Program-made: the position numbers and the translations under genes
In this document: piece by piece, positions 20,424-32,964 of the stretch
How positions within the stretch are numbered: the stretch's first letter is position 1
Layout of the letters: the number at the start of each line of letters is the position of its first letter
From: Brachionus manjavacas
Taxonomy: Eukaryota; Rotifera; Eurotatoria; Ploima; Brachionidae
DNA length: 64,000 nt
Direction: 5' to 3'
Assembly (NCBI GenBank): GCA_019054805.1
Contig: JAHQIY010000001.1
Coordinates: 5,160,501-5,224,500 of the forward strand
The notes under the pieces: model-generated
The model's input: the letters and a program-made list of their open reading frames with translations, nothing else
What the model was told of the DNA's origin: nothing
Databases searched by the model: none

Positions 20424-21175
20424 CATAAATCCCTCATATAAATTTTATTTATATTATTATTTTATTTATTTATTTATATCGATAAAAAATCTTTTAAGAT
20501 TTTATTATTAAAAGATTTTAGCAAAATTAAATTGAAGAGAAGAATTCAAATTTTCGATCATCAAAGGTCAAACTAATCCCACAATCGGAGAACAATAATC
20601 ATTAGAATCATTAAAATGCAACTTTGGCAAAAATTAACAATTTTTTTTTTTCTTTTTTTTTAAATAATTTTTAATTAATATATATGTGATTTTGTAAATT
20701 TCACATGAAAACTTCAAAAACTATTTTTTCCGTCTATTCAAATAATGTTATCTTCTTTTGCATGATAAATAATCAAAATCACTTCTATCTGTATTAAAAA
20801 ATAAACTTTTTAAAAAATTAAAAAATTGGCAATTTCTTTTCGATGATATTTAATTTCGATTCGTATGACTTTCTTCGTTGCTGTTTCGCTATTTTTTTCG
20901 TGTTTATTACTGTCTGCTTTTTCTTGAATTTTTATTTCATCATCTGTTTGTTTGTTCTCTTTTATCTTTTGGCAAATTGCTCTTCTTTGCTTGCAATTTT
21001 AATTCATGTTATAGTCCTTTTCTTGTTTTAATTTTCTTTCTCGCTCTTTGATTTTTGATTCGACAAATTCACTTAATTTTGAAGCTTCTTTTTGTTTTGT
21101 TTGTTTTTCCGTATTTCGTTTAATCTCATTTTTCAATGCTTTCCTATTTGCGTGTATATTTTGTGAAGAACATTA
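20424..21175. other. Intergenic; Lys/Glu-rich minus-strand remnant at 20840-21130
   Basis: The minus strand between 20840 and 21130 reads as charged, helix-like sequence (for example NEIKRNTEKQTKQKEASKLS) with stops, contiguous with the integrase-like remnant at 21180-21352. It looks like degraded mobile-element coding DNA rather than a host gene. Confidence 0.35.
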
Positions 21176-21179
21176 TTGG

Positions 21180-21352
21180 ATGTGGATTTTTGTCATTGCA
21201 CACGTTTAACATGAGTTAATTCATGCTTTTATGTCTTTGATCATATCAGACCAAAGATATTTTTGTCTTATTTTGACAAATGTTTTTTTTAATTCCTAAA
21301 TGTCCTTCGCTAAATTCTACGTGGCATTCTTTGACGTTTTTTGGTAAAAGCC
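21180..21352 (-). pseudogene. LTR-retrotransposon integrase zinc-binding (HHCC) remnant
   Basis: The minus-strand translation LPKNVKECHVEFSEGHLGIK...KTFVKIRQKYLWSDMIKDIK then C-x-x-C (with stops) fits the H2C2 N-terminal domain of Ty3/gypsy-type integrases (E-G-H-L-G-I-x-K-T...R-x-x-Y-x-W...C-x-x-C). The catalytic core that should follow is absent. The family is gypsy-like by inference. Confidence 0.5.
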
Positions 21353-21605
21353 TTTTCTATAGAATCATTTATTATAATTTTTGTATTATTTTCCATTTTT
21401 CAAAAAAAATCGTTTACTTATACATTTTTATTTAATCTTATAAAATATTCTTTTTTCATCTTGTCTTTGCAGACTTTTCAATTTGTTGTTTTAAACATGA
21501 GATTAGTTTCTCAAAGTCGAGTAAAAAGTTTCTCCGAATGTCCTAAATGCTTTTTAAATGTGGAACATCCTGTAACGTCCTGTATCTTTAACAAGTAACC
21601 TTTGT

Positions 21606-22783
21606 AAGATTCTCGAGAGCTTATTAAAATACCACATGTTATCTTATTCAGCATAATTTATTATTAGATTCTCAGCATGGTTATATGCCGTAGAGATCTT
21701 GCTCTACGAATATTTTAGAGTCATTAGACTTTGTTACGTTAGGTTTTTGTAAAGGATTAGCTATTGACATTATCTACATCGATTTTTCAAAAGCTTTTGG
21801 CAAAGTTTCACACAGATTGTTAATTTTTAAACTCAAAGCTTATGGTTTTACTGAATTAATAATTTACTGGATTAAATAGAATGCAGAGAGTTGTTTTAGG
21901 TTCAGCAATGTCTAAGTGGTTGGAAGTTACTAGTGGAGTCCTACAAGAGTCAGTCTTAGGGCCGCTTCTCTTTTTGATATTTATTAATGATCTTTCAGAT
22001 GCTGTAAAAAATAAATGTGAAAAATACGCTGATGATACAAAAAATTATCAATTTTTTATGATGTAAAAGACCACATTCTACTTCAAAAAGATATAGATCA
22101 TATTTCAAGCTGGTCTCTCACCTGGTCTCTTGATTTAAACATCGAAAAATGTCTTGTAATGCATATTGATTCAAAAAATCCAAATTATGATTATACGATT
22201 TTTAATAAATATGAAACTATAAAACTATCTAAAACGACTCTAGAAAAGGATTTAGGCATCTATTTTCAAAATGACCTTAAAAAGACAAACCAAGTCTGGT
22301 ATTGTACAATTCGTGCAAACCGAATGCTAGGAATGATAGCAAAGAATTTCAGATATTTAAATACAGACTCTTTGAGAATGTTATATGCAGCGCTTGTACG
22401 GCTACACTTATAGTTTGCAATAAGTTCTTGGTGCCCATATTTAGAAAAAGAAATCGTTCAACTTGAAAAAGTTCAAAGAAGAGCAGCAAGAATCATTCCT
22501 TTCCTTCGAAATTACGAATATGACAAAAGACTTGAGTTTTTAGAGTTAACGGACTTCAAAGTAAGAAGCATAAGGGGCGAATTAATTCAGATATATAAAA
22601 TCATTAATGGATATGAAATTGTAAAACTTATTAATGGAATTAACTTTTCTCCTAATCAAGTATACAATTTGAGGAAACACACTAAATTTATTGTAAGAGA
22701 AGATGTCAAAAATTGTATGCATCGTTATCATTTCTTGACAAATCGTGCGGTTAATAATTGGAATAGCCTTCCTAAATTCTAAA
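21606..22783 (+). mobile_element. Decayed non-LTR retrotransposon (reverse transcriptase), multiple stops
   Basis: Translation in shifting frames gives LLDSQHGYMP, IYIDFSKAFGKVSH (block A), a degraded VPQGSVLGPLLF box (VLQESVLGPLLFLIFINDL), a YADDTK catalytic box, FNKYETIKLSKTTLEKDLGI and the end domain PFLRNYEYDKRLEFLELTD. The order matches CR1/Jockey-like LINEs. At least four frame breaks make it inactive. It is followed by a purine-rich tail near 22910. Confidence 0.8.
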
Positions 22784-23074
22784 ACAAAATTTTTTTAATT
22801 TTTAAAATTTACTTTTTAAACTAAACTAGATATTATTTAAATGGCTTAAAAGAAATTATTTACTGCTATAGCTTCTAAATTCTTATCTCGTTTTTGGGTC
22901 GGACGAAAAAGAAAAGAAAAAAAAAAAGAAAAAAAATTAGAATAATTAAGTTACCATTGAATCCTCGATTTGCTTTGTTTCAAAAATTTTGTCTCCAAAA
23001 TAAAATCAGTCGACTGGAAATGTTTCTCGAATTTAAAGGACATAGACCATTTAAAGGACACTAACCTTACTCAA

Positions 23075-24350
23075 CAAATACAAACCAATTGGTATAGATA
23101 GAATATCGCCTTTTGTTCTAAGTGAATGTTCATCGAGCTGTAGTACTGCCTTATCAATAATATTCACAAAATCATATGAAACTGGTGAAGTTCCTACTAA
23201 ATGGAAACAAGCAAATCTAACTCCTATCTTTAAAAAAGGGCAAAAAACATCAAGGAAGAACTATAGGCCAATATCGCTGACATCAATTGTTGGTAAAACA
23301 ATGGAACGCATAATCCGTGACGTAATGATGGATCACATAATCAAATACAAGCTGCTCTCCGATCAACAAGACGGCTTTGTCAAATTCAAATCATGCGTAA
23401 CAAATCTGCTCGAAACTAGCGATGTCGTCAGCGAAGCCCTGAATATAGGTTTCTACGCCCTGATAACTTTCCTCGATTTCTCTAAAGCTTTCGACAAAGT
23501 GAAACATTTCCTTCTCCTACACAAAATAAAATTATACGGCTTTGATGATGAACTGTTAGCTTGGCTCACTGACTATCTAACAGACCGAACTTACAGAGTG
23601 GTCATGGGCACTGATATGTCTGCCTGGTTATCAGTACTTTCTGGGGTACCCCAGGGATCCGTATTAGCCCCACTACTGTTTGTCTTATTCATAAATGATA
23701 TACCTGAATTGGTTAAAAATCTCTGTGAACTCTTTGCCGACGACAGTAAATTAATAGCTATCATAAGAAGCATGCGAGATCGAGAAATTTTACAGGATGA
23801 CATTGACAAACTTGTGAAATGGGTTAATGTTTGGGAAATGTGTTTCAATAACGATAAATGTAAAATAATGACTATCCAATCTGGAATGTCAAAACGAGTA
23901 AAAGAAATAATAAACGAAAGCCAAAAAATTACCATGATCGACTCAAATGGAAGAAGAGGCGACTTGATCGAAACCAGCATTGAACGCGACCTCGGAGTTC
24001 ACTTAAGTAACAAACTTAAGTGGTCAGATCAAATGACAATTGCTACAAATAAAGCTTATAGTGTTCTGGGAATTCTGAAAAAGACTTTCAAATACTGGAA
24101 CAGCTATGCGCTCGTCAAACTGTATATAGCATATGTAAGACCCCATTTAGAATACTGTGTACAAGTATGGAATCCGAACTTGAAGCAAGATATCTTCAAA
24201 CTAGAAAAAGTCTAAAGAAGAGCTACCAAACTGGTACCCCAAATTAGATCATGTCTTACGAACAAGGGCTAAAAGTTCCCGGTTTAACAACACTGGAAGC
24301 GCGTAGAACCCGTGGGGATCTTATCCAATACTTCAAGATAAAAAAATCGC
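23075..24350 (+). mobile_element. Non-LTR retrotransposon fragment with nearly intact reverse transcriptase
   Basis: The open frame 23301-24215 (304 codons), with similarity extending both ways, contains KWKQANLTPIFKKGQ, NYRPISLTSIVGKTMER, TFLDFSKAFDKVKH (block A), SGVPQGSVLAPLLFVLFIND (block B), LFADDSKL (catalytic FADD, an accepted variant of YADD) and ERDLGVHLSNKLKW. A stop at 24213 where related elements read QRRATKLV, plus a frameshift downstream, disable it. It is CR1/Jockey-like and less decayed than its neighbour at 21606-22783. Confidence 0.85.
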
Positions 24351-24354
24351 TAAA

Positions 24355-25460
24355 TCATATTTATTTATGTATGTAATTACATATTTATGTATGTAATTTT
24401 TATTATTTTTTTTAATTTGACATCTTTTAAATATACTTAAGTTACTTTGTTTTCAAGATATAATATTTATGTCCTTAAGTTATCTTTGGGTATGACATAT
24501 ATTTTTTTCACCATTTTTAAATCTAATAATTTAATTTGTACATAGCATTTAAGCTTAAAAAAAGATAAAAAAATAAAATAATAACATTATATAGTTTTTA
24601 AAAATACAATTTAATGGTGTTTCTTTGATTTTTCACATTACTTTATGTAAATTGCTTGAATATAATACAAATCGAGTTAAAATTATTACCGAAAGCATTA
24701 CGTTCCTGTTTAGAGAAACTATTCTGTACACATATTTTGGCTTTTCAAAATTTTAATGGGATTGATATTAGTTCATAGTTCACAGATTCAAAAGCTAACA
24801 TGCATTAGGATGTTTAAGAATTATAGCTCAATTGGTAGAAAAAAATTTGGTAATCAAGTGCTAAGAGTTAATGTCAACAAGATGGAATTGAGAGTTTGTA
24901 CTTTAGTAACTTGAGGGTTGTATTTTAATAAAAAAATGTTTGAATAAGAGGTTTTTTTTTAATTAGATGTTTTAAGGAATCGTTTAGGTAAAATTAAATA
25001 GAAATGAAATTTAAGAAGTAAAAGAACGAAAGGAAATACCAAGATTAACTTAAAAACAAAAGGAGGGTATCTAACTTTTAAATGGTAAAAGAATTAGAAA
25101 TAAATAGAAATTTTTAAACAATAAATTAAAAAAAATAATAAAATTATTTAATAATCAATCATTTTTAGAGATCGATTTTTATAACATAATAAAAAAAATT
25201 TTCAAAAATTATTTTTATTAAGAAGAAATTTATCGATTATTTCAGAAAAACTTTTTGAATATTTTTAAAATAATAAAATTGAATCAAATATTTAATTCCA
25301 AAAATATTCAAAATGAATGATTGATAAAAGCTTTTTTAAATAAATTTAAATAATTAAAATTTGTAAATTAATCATTTATGAACATAATATTATTTCAAAA
25401 AAAATAATTTTTACAATAATTTTTTAACTAAAAACAGTACTAAATTGACAAGCAAAAGTT
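24355..25460. other. Intergenic, 3' flank of FEZ
   Basis: AT-rich. ATTTATGTATGTAATT is directly repeated at 24360-24400. No gene is seen. Confidence 0.4.
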
Positions 25461-28400
25461 TCACGTAGGACACACGACCTTTAGTATGTAATTTGTTAAA
25501 AGTTCTGGTACTTGATGACTGTTTTCATCAATAGCTTTGAGGACTAAAACAAAAATAAAAATTTAAAATCAATCAAAAAAAAAACAAAAATTACGTTTGT
25601 TTAAAATTTGTATATGTCCTATATCATACTCGATCCCACTGTTATAAGGTATTACTGTTGTTAGATACTTGAATAGAAAAATTAAATTTTTTCTCAATTA
25701 AATTCATTGAAACAAATCTTACCGATGAACTAAGGTCCAAATTCAGAGATTTTCGATTTTTCTTTTTGCTCAAAGAGCTATTATTAAAGTTATCAATGCT
25801 AAGTTGGTGACGTTTCTCATTTATGCTGGTCATCAGAGATATAAATTTATTCCTCGTCTCTTTTTCAAACTCGAGCTCATCTCTTGTCGCAAACTCTTGA
25901 ACCATCACTTCACTAAGCTCCTTAATATGGGACTCTGTCTGCTCAAGTATCTCATTTAGTTGGAAAATGTTTAATTTATCTAGGTCTTGTTTTGATGGTA
26001 CCATTAAAACTTTATTATCCAATTGTATCTTAACCGACTGGTTGATACTTTGAGCTTTCAGTTCATTTTCAAATGCATTTATGTATTGGATATAAGACAA
26101 TTCAAGAGGTATGTCCGCGTTTGGAGACATTACTGAAGAATTAATACCATAAAACCCCGAGTCCGGGGTTGTTGCATCATAAATTTCCTCTTCTAAGCTC
26201 ATCATTGAATCTATTTCGTTCAAAACCTGCTCAGCAGTAATCAGTGGCTCAACCAAATCACATTCACTATACATTCCTTTGATCAAAATCATCGAATGCA
26301 TGTCTAGTTGTTCTTTTAACTCTTCATCGTCTTCGTCAAACTCCAAAAATCCGTCATTTTCATCTTTTTGGCTCATATCATCTTCAGATACACCCTCATC
26401 ACTAAAATATTCCGATTCGAACTGATTCTTAACATTCAATGAGTCTATATGATACTGTCTTATTAGAGATTTTTTCGAATGATAATCAATCGGAAACAAG
26501 TTTCCAAAGTTACCAGTAAGAGTATACCACATCCTTAAAAAAATTCTTATAGTAATTTTATTCTTCTAAAATTGTTAATAAAAAATTTTTTTTTTCCTTT
26601 AATAGTATTTAAATTAAAAAAAATGCAAATAAAAGATCAATGAGTCTTAAGAAAAATACATCTCATTTTGAAAGGCTCTTTTATCGATAAAATAAAAAAT
26701 AACTTTTAGATGAGTACTGAATTAAATTTTTGTTCAAATTCAAAAAAATCAGTTTTCCTTTACTAATGTTTATTAATTGATTAAATTTATTAATTTTTTG
26801 ATCATTGAATAAAATCAATTTATCTTTAAAATTAACTCTATTTAAAAAAAAAAAATATTATAAAGATATCTAAAAAAATGAGAGGAACCATTAGGAAAAA
26901 TTAGCTAATATAAGATATTTTATAAATTTTAATAGTAAAATTTATCTTTATATTTTTTTAATTTGAAATTAAACTCATAATTGATAAAAGTGAGAATATT
27001 ATTACCATCGATATTAAATTTTAAAATAAAAATATTTAACTCGTTTTTTTAATTTTTTCAAAGAGGTTTTATAATTTAAAAAAAAAGGATAATTACTGTG
27101 ATTCACAGATAAGATCGTCCTGCGATCTGACTTGTACGGGCGCAAGCTGTCCAATGTCAATATTCTTGTAATTTCTTAAGCATTCTTTGACATTTTTGTC
27201 AAACGATTGAACCAAATCTTCAAGTGATATTGCCAAGACTTTTGAATTTTTCATCTTATTTTCATTTAATTCGCCATCTAGGGGTTGATCATTTATGTAA
27301 TTGTCCAAAAACTCATCCATATCAATCTTTGCAATTGGTGCTTGAATGTCTTCTTCAGTTTCGTCAATTGAATAGTGCATTTTGGACATATAATTTTTAT
27401 TCGATGGCTCATAAAGCATTTTATCTAAAAAAATATTCAAATTTAGTCTCTTTTGTTTAGCTTATTAATATTCATTAAAAATTGCGCTTCCTCTAATTCA
27501 ATTCCATTGCTGTTCTTTGTTGTATTAGATTCCTAAATAGATACTAAGACAGAATCTAGTTTTAATTTTCAAAGCTTATTTTTTATTACCGTTTATTAAT
27601 TCATGAATTATTCATTTGTCTAGAATCCTGCCATTTGATTTACTTCACTGGGAAAATAACTGCCATAAATTTAAAGTTCTTAGCAAAGATATATCCATTC
27701 TTTCCGAATAATAGAAAATCTATTTCTTAACTAAATGATGTGATTTTTTTGACATCTTAAAATCATTGCAGTCGGTACATGAAGCCTCTTGACTGACACA
27801 AAATCTTCCAAATTATCTTTTAACTTTGCTCAATAAAGACCATATTCGCTAAATTTGGTCTAGCTATTTTTTAAATAATTTTTTCTCCATAAATTAATCC
27901 AATTAGAGTTAAAAAAATACTTTTTAAACTATTTTTCTATCAAACAGGTGTCAATGAAATAAATTCTCAGTATAAAAAAGATTAAAAGTCTGGACTAAAT
28001 TAGAGGAAAAATGTTTGATAAAAGAAATATTGCTAAAAAATCAATATGAAATCGGAATTTTGCTTCTTGTACGCTTGATATTAATTTCTTGTTAATTTTT
28101 CAACAAGAAAAATAACAAAGAAAAAATGCAAAATATGTGCCTTTATAAGTTCTGCTATAAATCATGCCATTAAAGATTTTTATTTATTAGCATTTATTTA
28201 AAGTTCTACGATAGTTTCTATTGATAATCGAAATTGATTTTAAAATATGATAAATATAAGATACATAAACTTTGTATAAAATATGTCTGAAAGGAAGTTA
28301 GTCATTCGTTTTTGTGTTAGATAAAATCAACTTTAGTCAGCTTTCTAATAAAACTAACTCATTGAATTGATTTTAAAAATTTTATTTCTAACTTTGTTCA

Positions 28401-30393
28401 CATAAAAAATTATCAGTGATTTATTTAACAATTTTAATCTTAATTTTAAACAATCATTTTAATTTATAAATAAATTAAACCTCTAAAGTAGGATTTCATC
28501 CAAAAATTAATGTATTTAATCTTAAAAATTAGTTTAAAAGACAGATGGGAAAACCGCAATTTGACTTTAATTTTCAGATTTGTTTTTTTAAATTAAAGTA
28601 AAATAAACTTAGTTGGCTTTACCACTCATTGATCTTCACAGCTGAATAAATAGTGAACCGATGCAAATTCAAAACTTAATTACTTTTTTTTTGTTTAATA
28701 AAATAATTTGGGAGAAAAAGAACCTGATGGTTCGACTCATTTACATTTTTATTAGAGATAATTATTTAGAAATAAATAAAATCTTAAATAAATATTAATA
28801 CTAATTTTTAATAAAAATCAAATGTTTTTGCTGTTATACTTACTATTATTTGCTATTAAAATTAAAATTCGTTGATTTAGAATTTCATTAAATTTTCTAT
28901 TGAATATTTTCATTTTGTTTAAAGCGGATTTTACACTTAATGAGTCGATTGGAATTTCTTTTGGAAAAACTGAGCAAATACAAAATGTGTGTTTATAATA
29001 TTTGCAGTTTTCCCATCTGTCTTTTAAACTAATTTTTAAGATTAAATACTTAATTTGTGTCTATCAAATAAAATTTTTTAAAATTTTTTCATTATCTACA
29101 AAGATATTTTAAAAAATAGAAGAAAAAAAATTAATAACAAATATTTTGATCTATTTTAGCCTATTGTTAATAGAAACACGCATATATTCTTTTTTGAAAA
29201 AAATATATTTTTCTTTTACTACATCACTATATGAACAAAATAAAATTGATTAAAATATTATTAAAACTGATGAAATTTGCTTTTAGAATTCATTTTAATT
29301 CAACAACAAAAATATTTATTATTTAAATTTAAAAATAAAAAATTTTCTAATTGATCGTTAATTAATTATTCTAAAATCTTTTTTTGAGAACTTAAAGACA
29401 AATTTAAAATCCACTTTAAGATGTCCAAAATATGGCTTCATAAATATTAATAATAATAATAAGCTACAGTAGGAGACTTGTGGAGCGAGACTGGATGTAG
29501 TTTCGCTATGGTAGCTATCTTTCTGCAAAAAAAAAAATAAAAATTTCATTAAATATGCAATATGAATTCATTGTATTTTTACTTCAGATAAATTTTCATA
29601 AAATTTTCTTCCTTATTAAAGATTAAACAAATCATGTTCAACAAAGTTTAGTAATTTATTATTTAAAATTGATAAAAATCTTTTTTTAAATTAAAAACTA
29701 AAAATTTTTATTTTGATCATGAACTTCAACTAGCCCTTAGAATTTTTTTTAATAGATAAATGAATAAATATTCGTTTTTGGTAGTTTTAAATTTTTTACA
29801 CTCATTTTGAGATTATCATTGTAATACTGTAAAAAAAATCTAAGTTTAAAATGGATATTTAAAAAGTTTATAATTTTTGACAATTGCACGATATTAGATT
29901 CTGATGTTAAAATTTTTATTAGTTACCAAAAGACTTATTGCTCATTAAATAGAACTAACTTGAAAACATTTTCATCACCCAAGACTATTTTCAAGACTCA
30001 ACTTTTTCAATTATTTCGAATTCCTTTTTTATGTTTATTTAATTATAAATTTTCTGTGAAGAAGCATAATATGTCAATATATGATGCAAGTTAAGTGAAG
30101 AATAAACTACAATAAAAAATAAATAAATGAAATTTTTTCAATAATAATGACATAAATAAAACTAACCCAATTTCAAGTGAATTTCTTGTCACTAAAGGAT
30201 CATTGAGTGACAGCCAAATAAAGAAAGATTCTCTTCCCTTTAAAAAAAATTAGAAGAAAATGCGCTTATTAAAAAATATTCCTGATAGGTGACAAGGAAG
30301 TCTTTTTTTATTTTGACAAAAGCTCATAATTTAAGGCAATGAAACTACTGATCGGAAATAAGCTAGAAAATAATAGATCCATACTTGATACAT
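25461..30393 (-). CDS. FEZ: FEZ / UNC-76 (fasciculation and elongation protein zeta)
   Basis: Six coding exons on the minus strand: 30385-30393, 29468-29522, 27097-27424, 25723-26533, 25595-25667 and 25461-25543. All joins are GT/AG and in phase, and the spliced reading is 452 aa. FEZ proteins are kinesin-1 adaptors for axonal transport and axon bundling. Family landmarks in order: SLEDLVQSFDKNVKECLRNY, an acidic region, EPLITAEQVLNEID, the coiled-coil core LNEILEQTESHIKELSEVMV...ATRDELEFEKETRNKF, then YLTTVIPY and the conserved C-terminus VPELLTNYILKVVCPT. The 328-, 811-, 73- and 83-nt exons are secure. The first two (a 3-codon start exon and a 55-nt exon) rest on phase and splice sites only; translation could instead start at ATG 27417-27419. 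Human FEZ1 is about 390 aa. Confidence 0.9.
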
Positions 30394-30450
30394 TGAATTT
30401 GAGTGTGTGCTGTAATTACTTTGATCGATCGACTAATCTCAGGGTGAATT

Positions 30451-30458
30451 ATGCAAAT
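30451..30458. promoter_or_regulatory. POU octamer (ATGCAAAT) just upstream of FEZ
   Basis: An exact ATGCAAAT octamer about 58 bases upstream of the inferred FEZ start codon, in a mixed-composition segment with CGATCGATCG. FEZ is a neuronal gene and POU factors act in neurons, so a regulatory role is plausible but unproven. Another copy occurs at about 35299. Confidence 0.3.
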
Positions 30459-32915
30459 GTCTTGAATGAAGAAGAGAAATTTATAATTTTTAATTTTCTA
30501 AATTGAATTATTTGGCTTCCATACAAAAATTTACTATTTCCGCTTTGCATATTTTATAAATTATTTATTCATTCTAATGAGTCGACCAAGACAAAATAGT
30601 TTTCTGCTATAGACTGGTCCGCTGATTTAATTGATCCGAACAACTGAATAAAATTGATCGGATACGCAGCTCTTGCCTTCTAGACAAAAAATTCTTATCA
30701 TTATCAAAACTTAATTAAAAACCCTTTGGTTACAATAAGTTTAGATAAAAAGTGGGCCAAAAACCCGACCAAGTAATTCAATTTGCAATTGCGTGATTTA
30801 AATGGCCCGTAAAAAAAACTTGCGTGTTCTATCAGCTCTTTTAAGAACCAACTTCTTTTCCCTTAATTAATTCAAGATTCTTAAAACATGCTCCCATGTC
30901 GATCAACAAACACTTAGCATAGCTCTTCAAAAATATCAGACTATTCAATTCCACTGAAGCCGTATTTTTTGGCCCAATAATTAACTTTTTGTAGCACTTG
31001 GAAATTTTAATTTAGTTTAAAAAAAATAATACAATGAAATGGGCGTTGTGAAATTAGTTGAAAAATATTTCCTATTTTGAAAAATTTAAATATAAGGTTA
31101 AAAAAAATCGCAAAAAAAAATTTAACATTTTTTTTACCTTAAGTCAAACGCTTGATTTCTTTTTTAATCAAATCTTAAATCATCTAAATCAATAATCATA
31201 TTAAATTCTATTGATGCTTTAATTTTTGACCAAGAAAAATTTATTTTAAGATTAAAATATTTAACACATCATGTAACACTAAGTAGAAATTTTTTTGTTA
31301 AGATTTTTCTCTATCTTTAATTTTAATTTTTGAAATAAAGAAAATTTTTTTTTTTAATTTTACTGAATTTTTACAAACATGAAATACAACAAATAAAATT
31401 TCCATTAAAAAAAAATTGAATTTAAAATCAAATTCTGAAACGAGACATGAATATTTTTTCAAGATCTTTTTTGTAGTTCAAACGAGTTTTCGGCTTGATG
31501 TTAAGAATATGGCAGTTCGAAGAGAGTCACCAAACAGTCAAATGAAATATTCATTTATTATACCATCATTCACTCAAATCAAAATTTATTTATATTTTTA
31601 AAAGATTTTTTAATGTTTGTATTCAGTTATTAAAATGAAAAATAAGTTTGTTCGTTTTCACTGTGAAATTTAGTTTAAAAAATGAAAATGAAATGAATAG
31701 AATTATTTTACTTTATTATTAAATAAAAAATTTATTTATTTTCTTAATTATATTCTATTTATTTAAACCAACGGCCTTAATGGTCGATTTGAAAATGATT
31801 TACATTTTTTTAACAAAGTTAGCACAGTATTATAACAATCCGAAATTTTGTAAATAATAATAAATTTTAACTTACATTGGTGCGCTTTACAATTAATTTT
31901 AATTATCATTTGAATTTTATAGACATTTTGAAATTTAAAAATTAAAATAATTAATAAAAAACTTAGTTTTCACAGAGTAAAACTTATAAAAAAATATTTT
32001 CTGTCAAGTAATCCTTTCAAGATTATTAAACTGGTTTTGAATAAAAAGCCAATGTAAAAGGTCAAAATGATAGTTTGCCTGGAATCGAAAAAAATATTCT
32101 AGTTTAAAAGAAAGATAATTTATAATTAGGTGCATATTTTAATAGTCACAATTTGATGTGATGCTTGTCTTTTATGCTTGTGGAATTTTTAAAAAATTTT
32201 TTTAATAGAATTATTTATAACAATTGGTAATGTTTTAAAATGGTTTGCTTGACATGAAAATATGTCACTTCATTAAGCTTTATAATTATAATCAAATCAA
32301 TATCTTCTTTTTAATACTTATTTTTGATCACGATCACTAAAATTTGATAATAAAATTTAATTTGCCTAAAAATATTATTACTAATTAGAAAGCTAAATTA
32401 ATAATCTTTTATGATTGATTTTAATAAAATTTAATTCTATAAATTGCCTTAAATAAGCTTATATGGTATCTAGATCCAGAAAATACTGCGCAATTCAAAT
32501 TGTTTCGTATACTTTTACCTTAAAAAATGAATTTCCCTAATAAAATAGTTCTAGAAATAACTGAAAAAGATCATATATTATAGTTGGTTTTTAAAATTTG
32601 GTACAAAAAATTATGAAATCTTTTAATTTTTTGACAAGCATTTTGCACCTTAATGCACTTACAGAACAAATTTTTCAACTAGAAAAAAAAATTCTTAAAT
32701 GTTTTTTTTGTGCCAAATTACCCAAAAGCAACATTTTCAAAAAGCATAAAAATTATAAAAATTATTAAAAATCAAGCTTTTAAGCGAAAGCGCATAAAAC
32801 TCTTTGTGTACATTTAAAAATGAGAAAATAATCGAAAGGGAATATATAATTTATTCTCAAATTTCTAAATTTTTTAAAAAGTGGTAAAACTTTAAAAATG
32901 GCTGAAGATTTTGAA

Positions 32916-32964
32916 GGCTCTAGCACTGTTTGGAATCACGTCGAATCCAAACAGTGCTAGAGTC
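32916..32964. repeat. Strong hairpin, 17-bp perfect stem (19 with one wobble)
   Basis: CTCTAGCACTGTTTGGA (32918-32934) pairs exactly with 32946-32962 across an 11-base loop. One G-T and one G-C pair extend the stem. Unlike most inverted repeats in AT-rich DNA this stem is about half G/C, so it is thermodynamically meaningful. No mobile-element coding is nearby. Confidence 0.65.
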
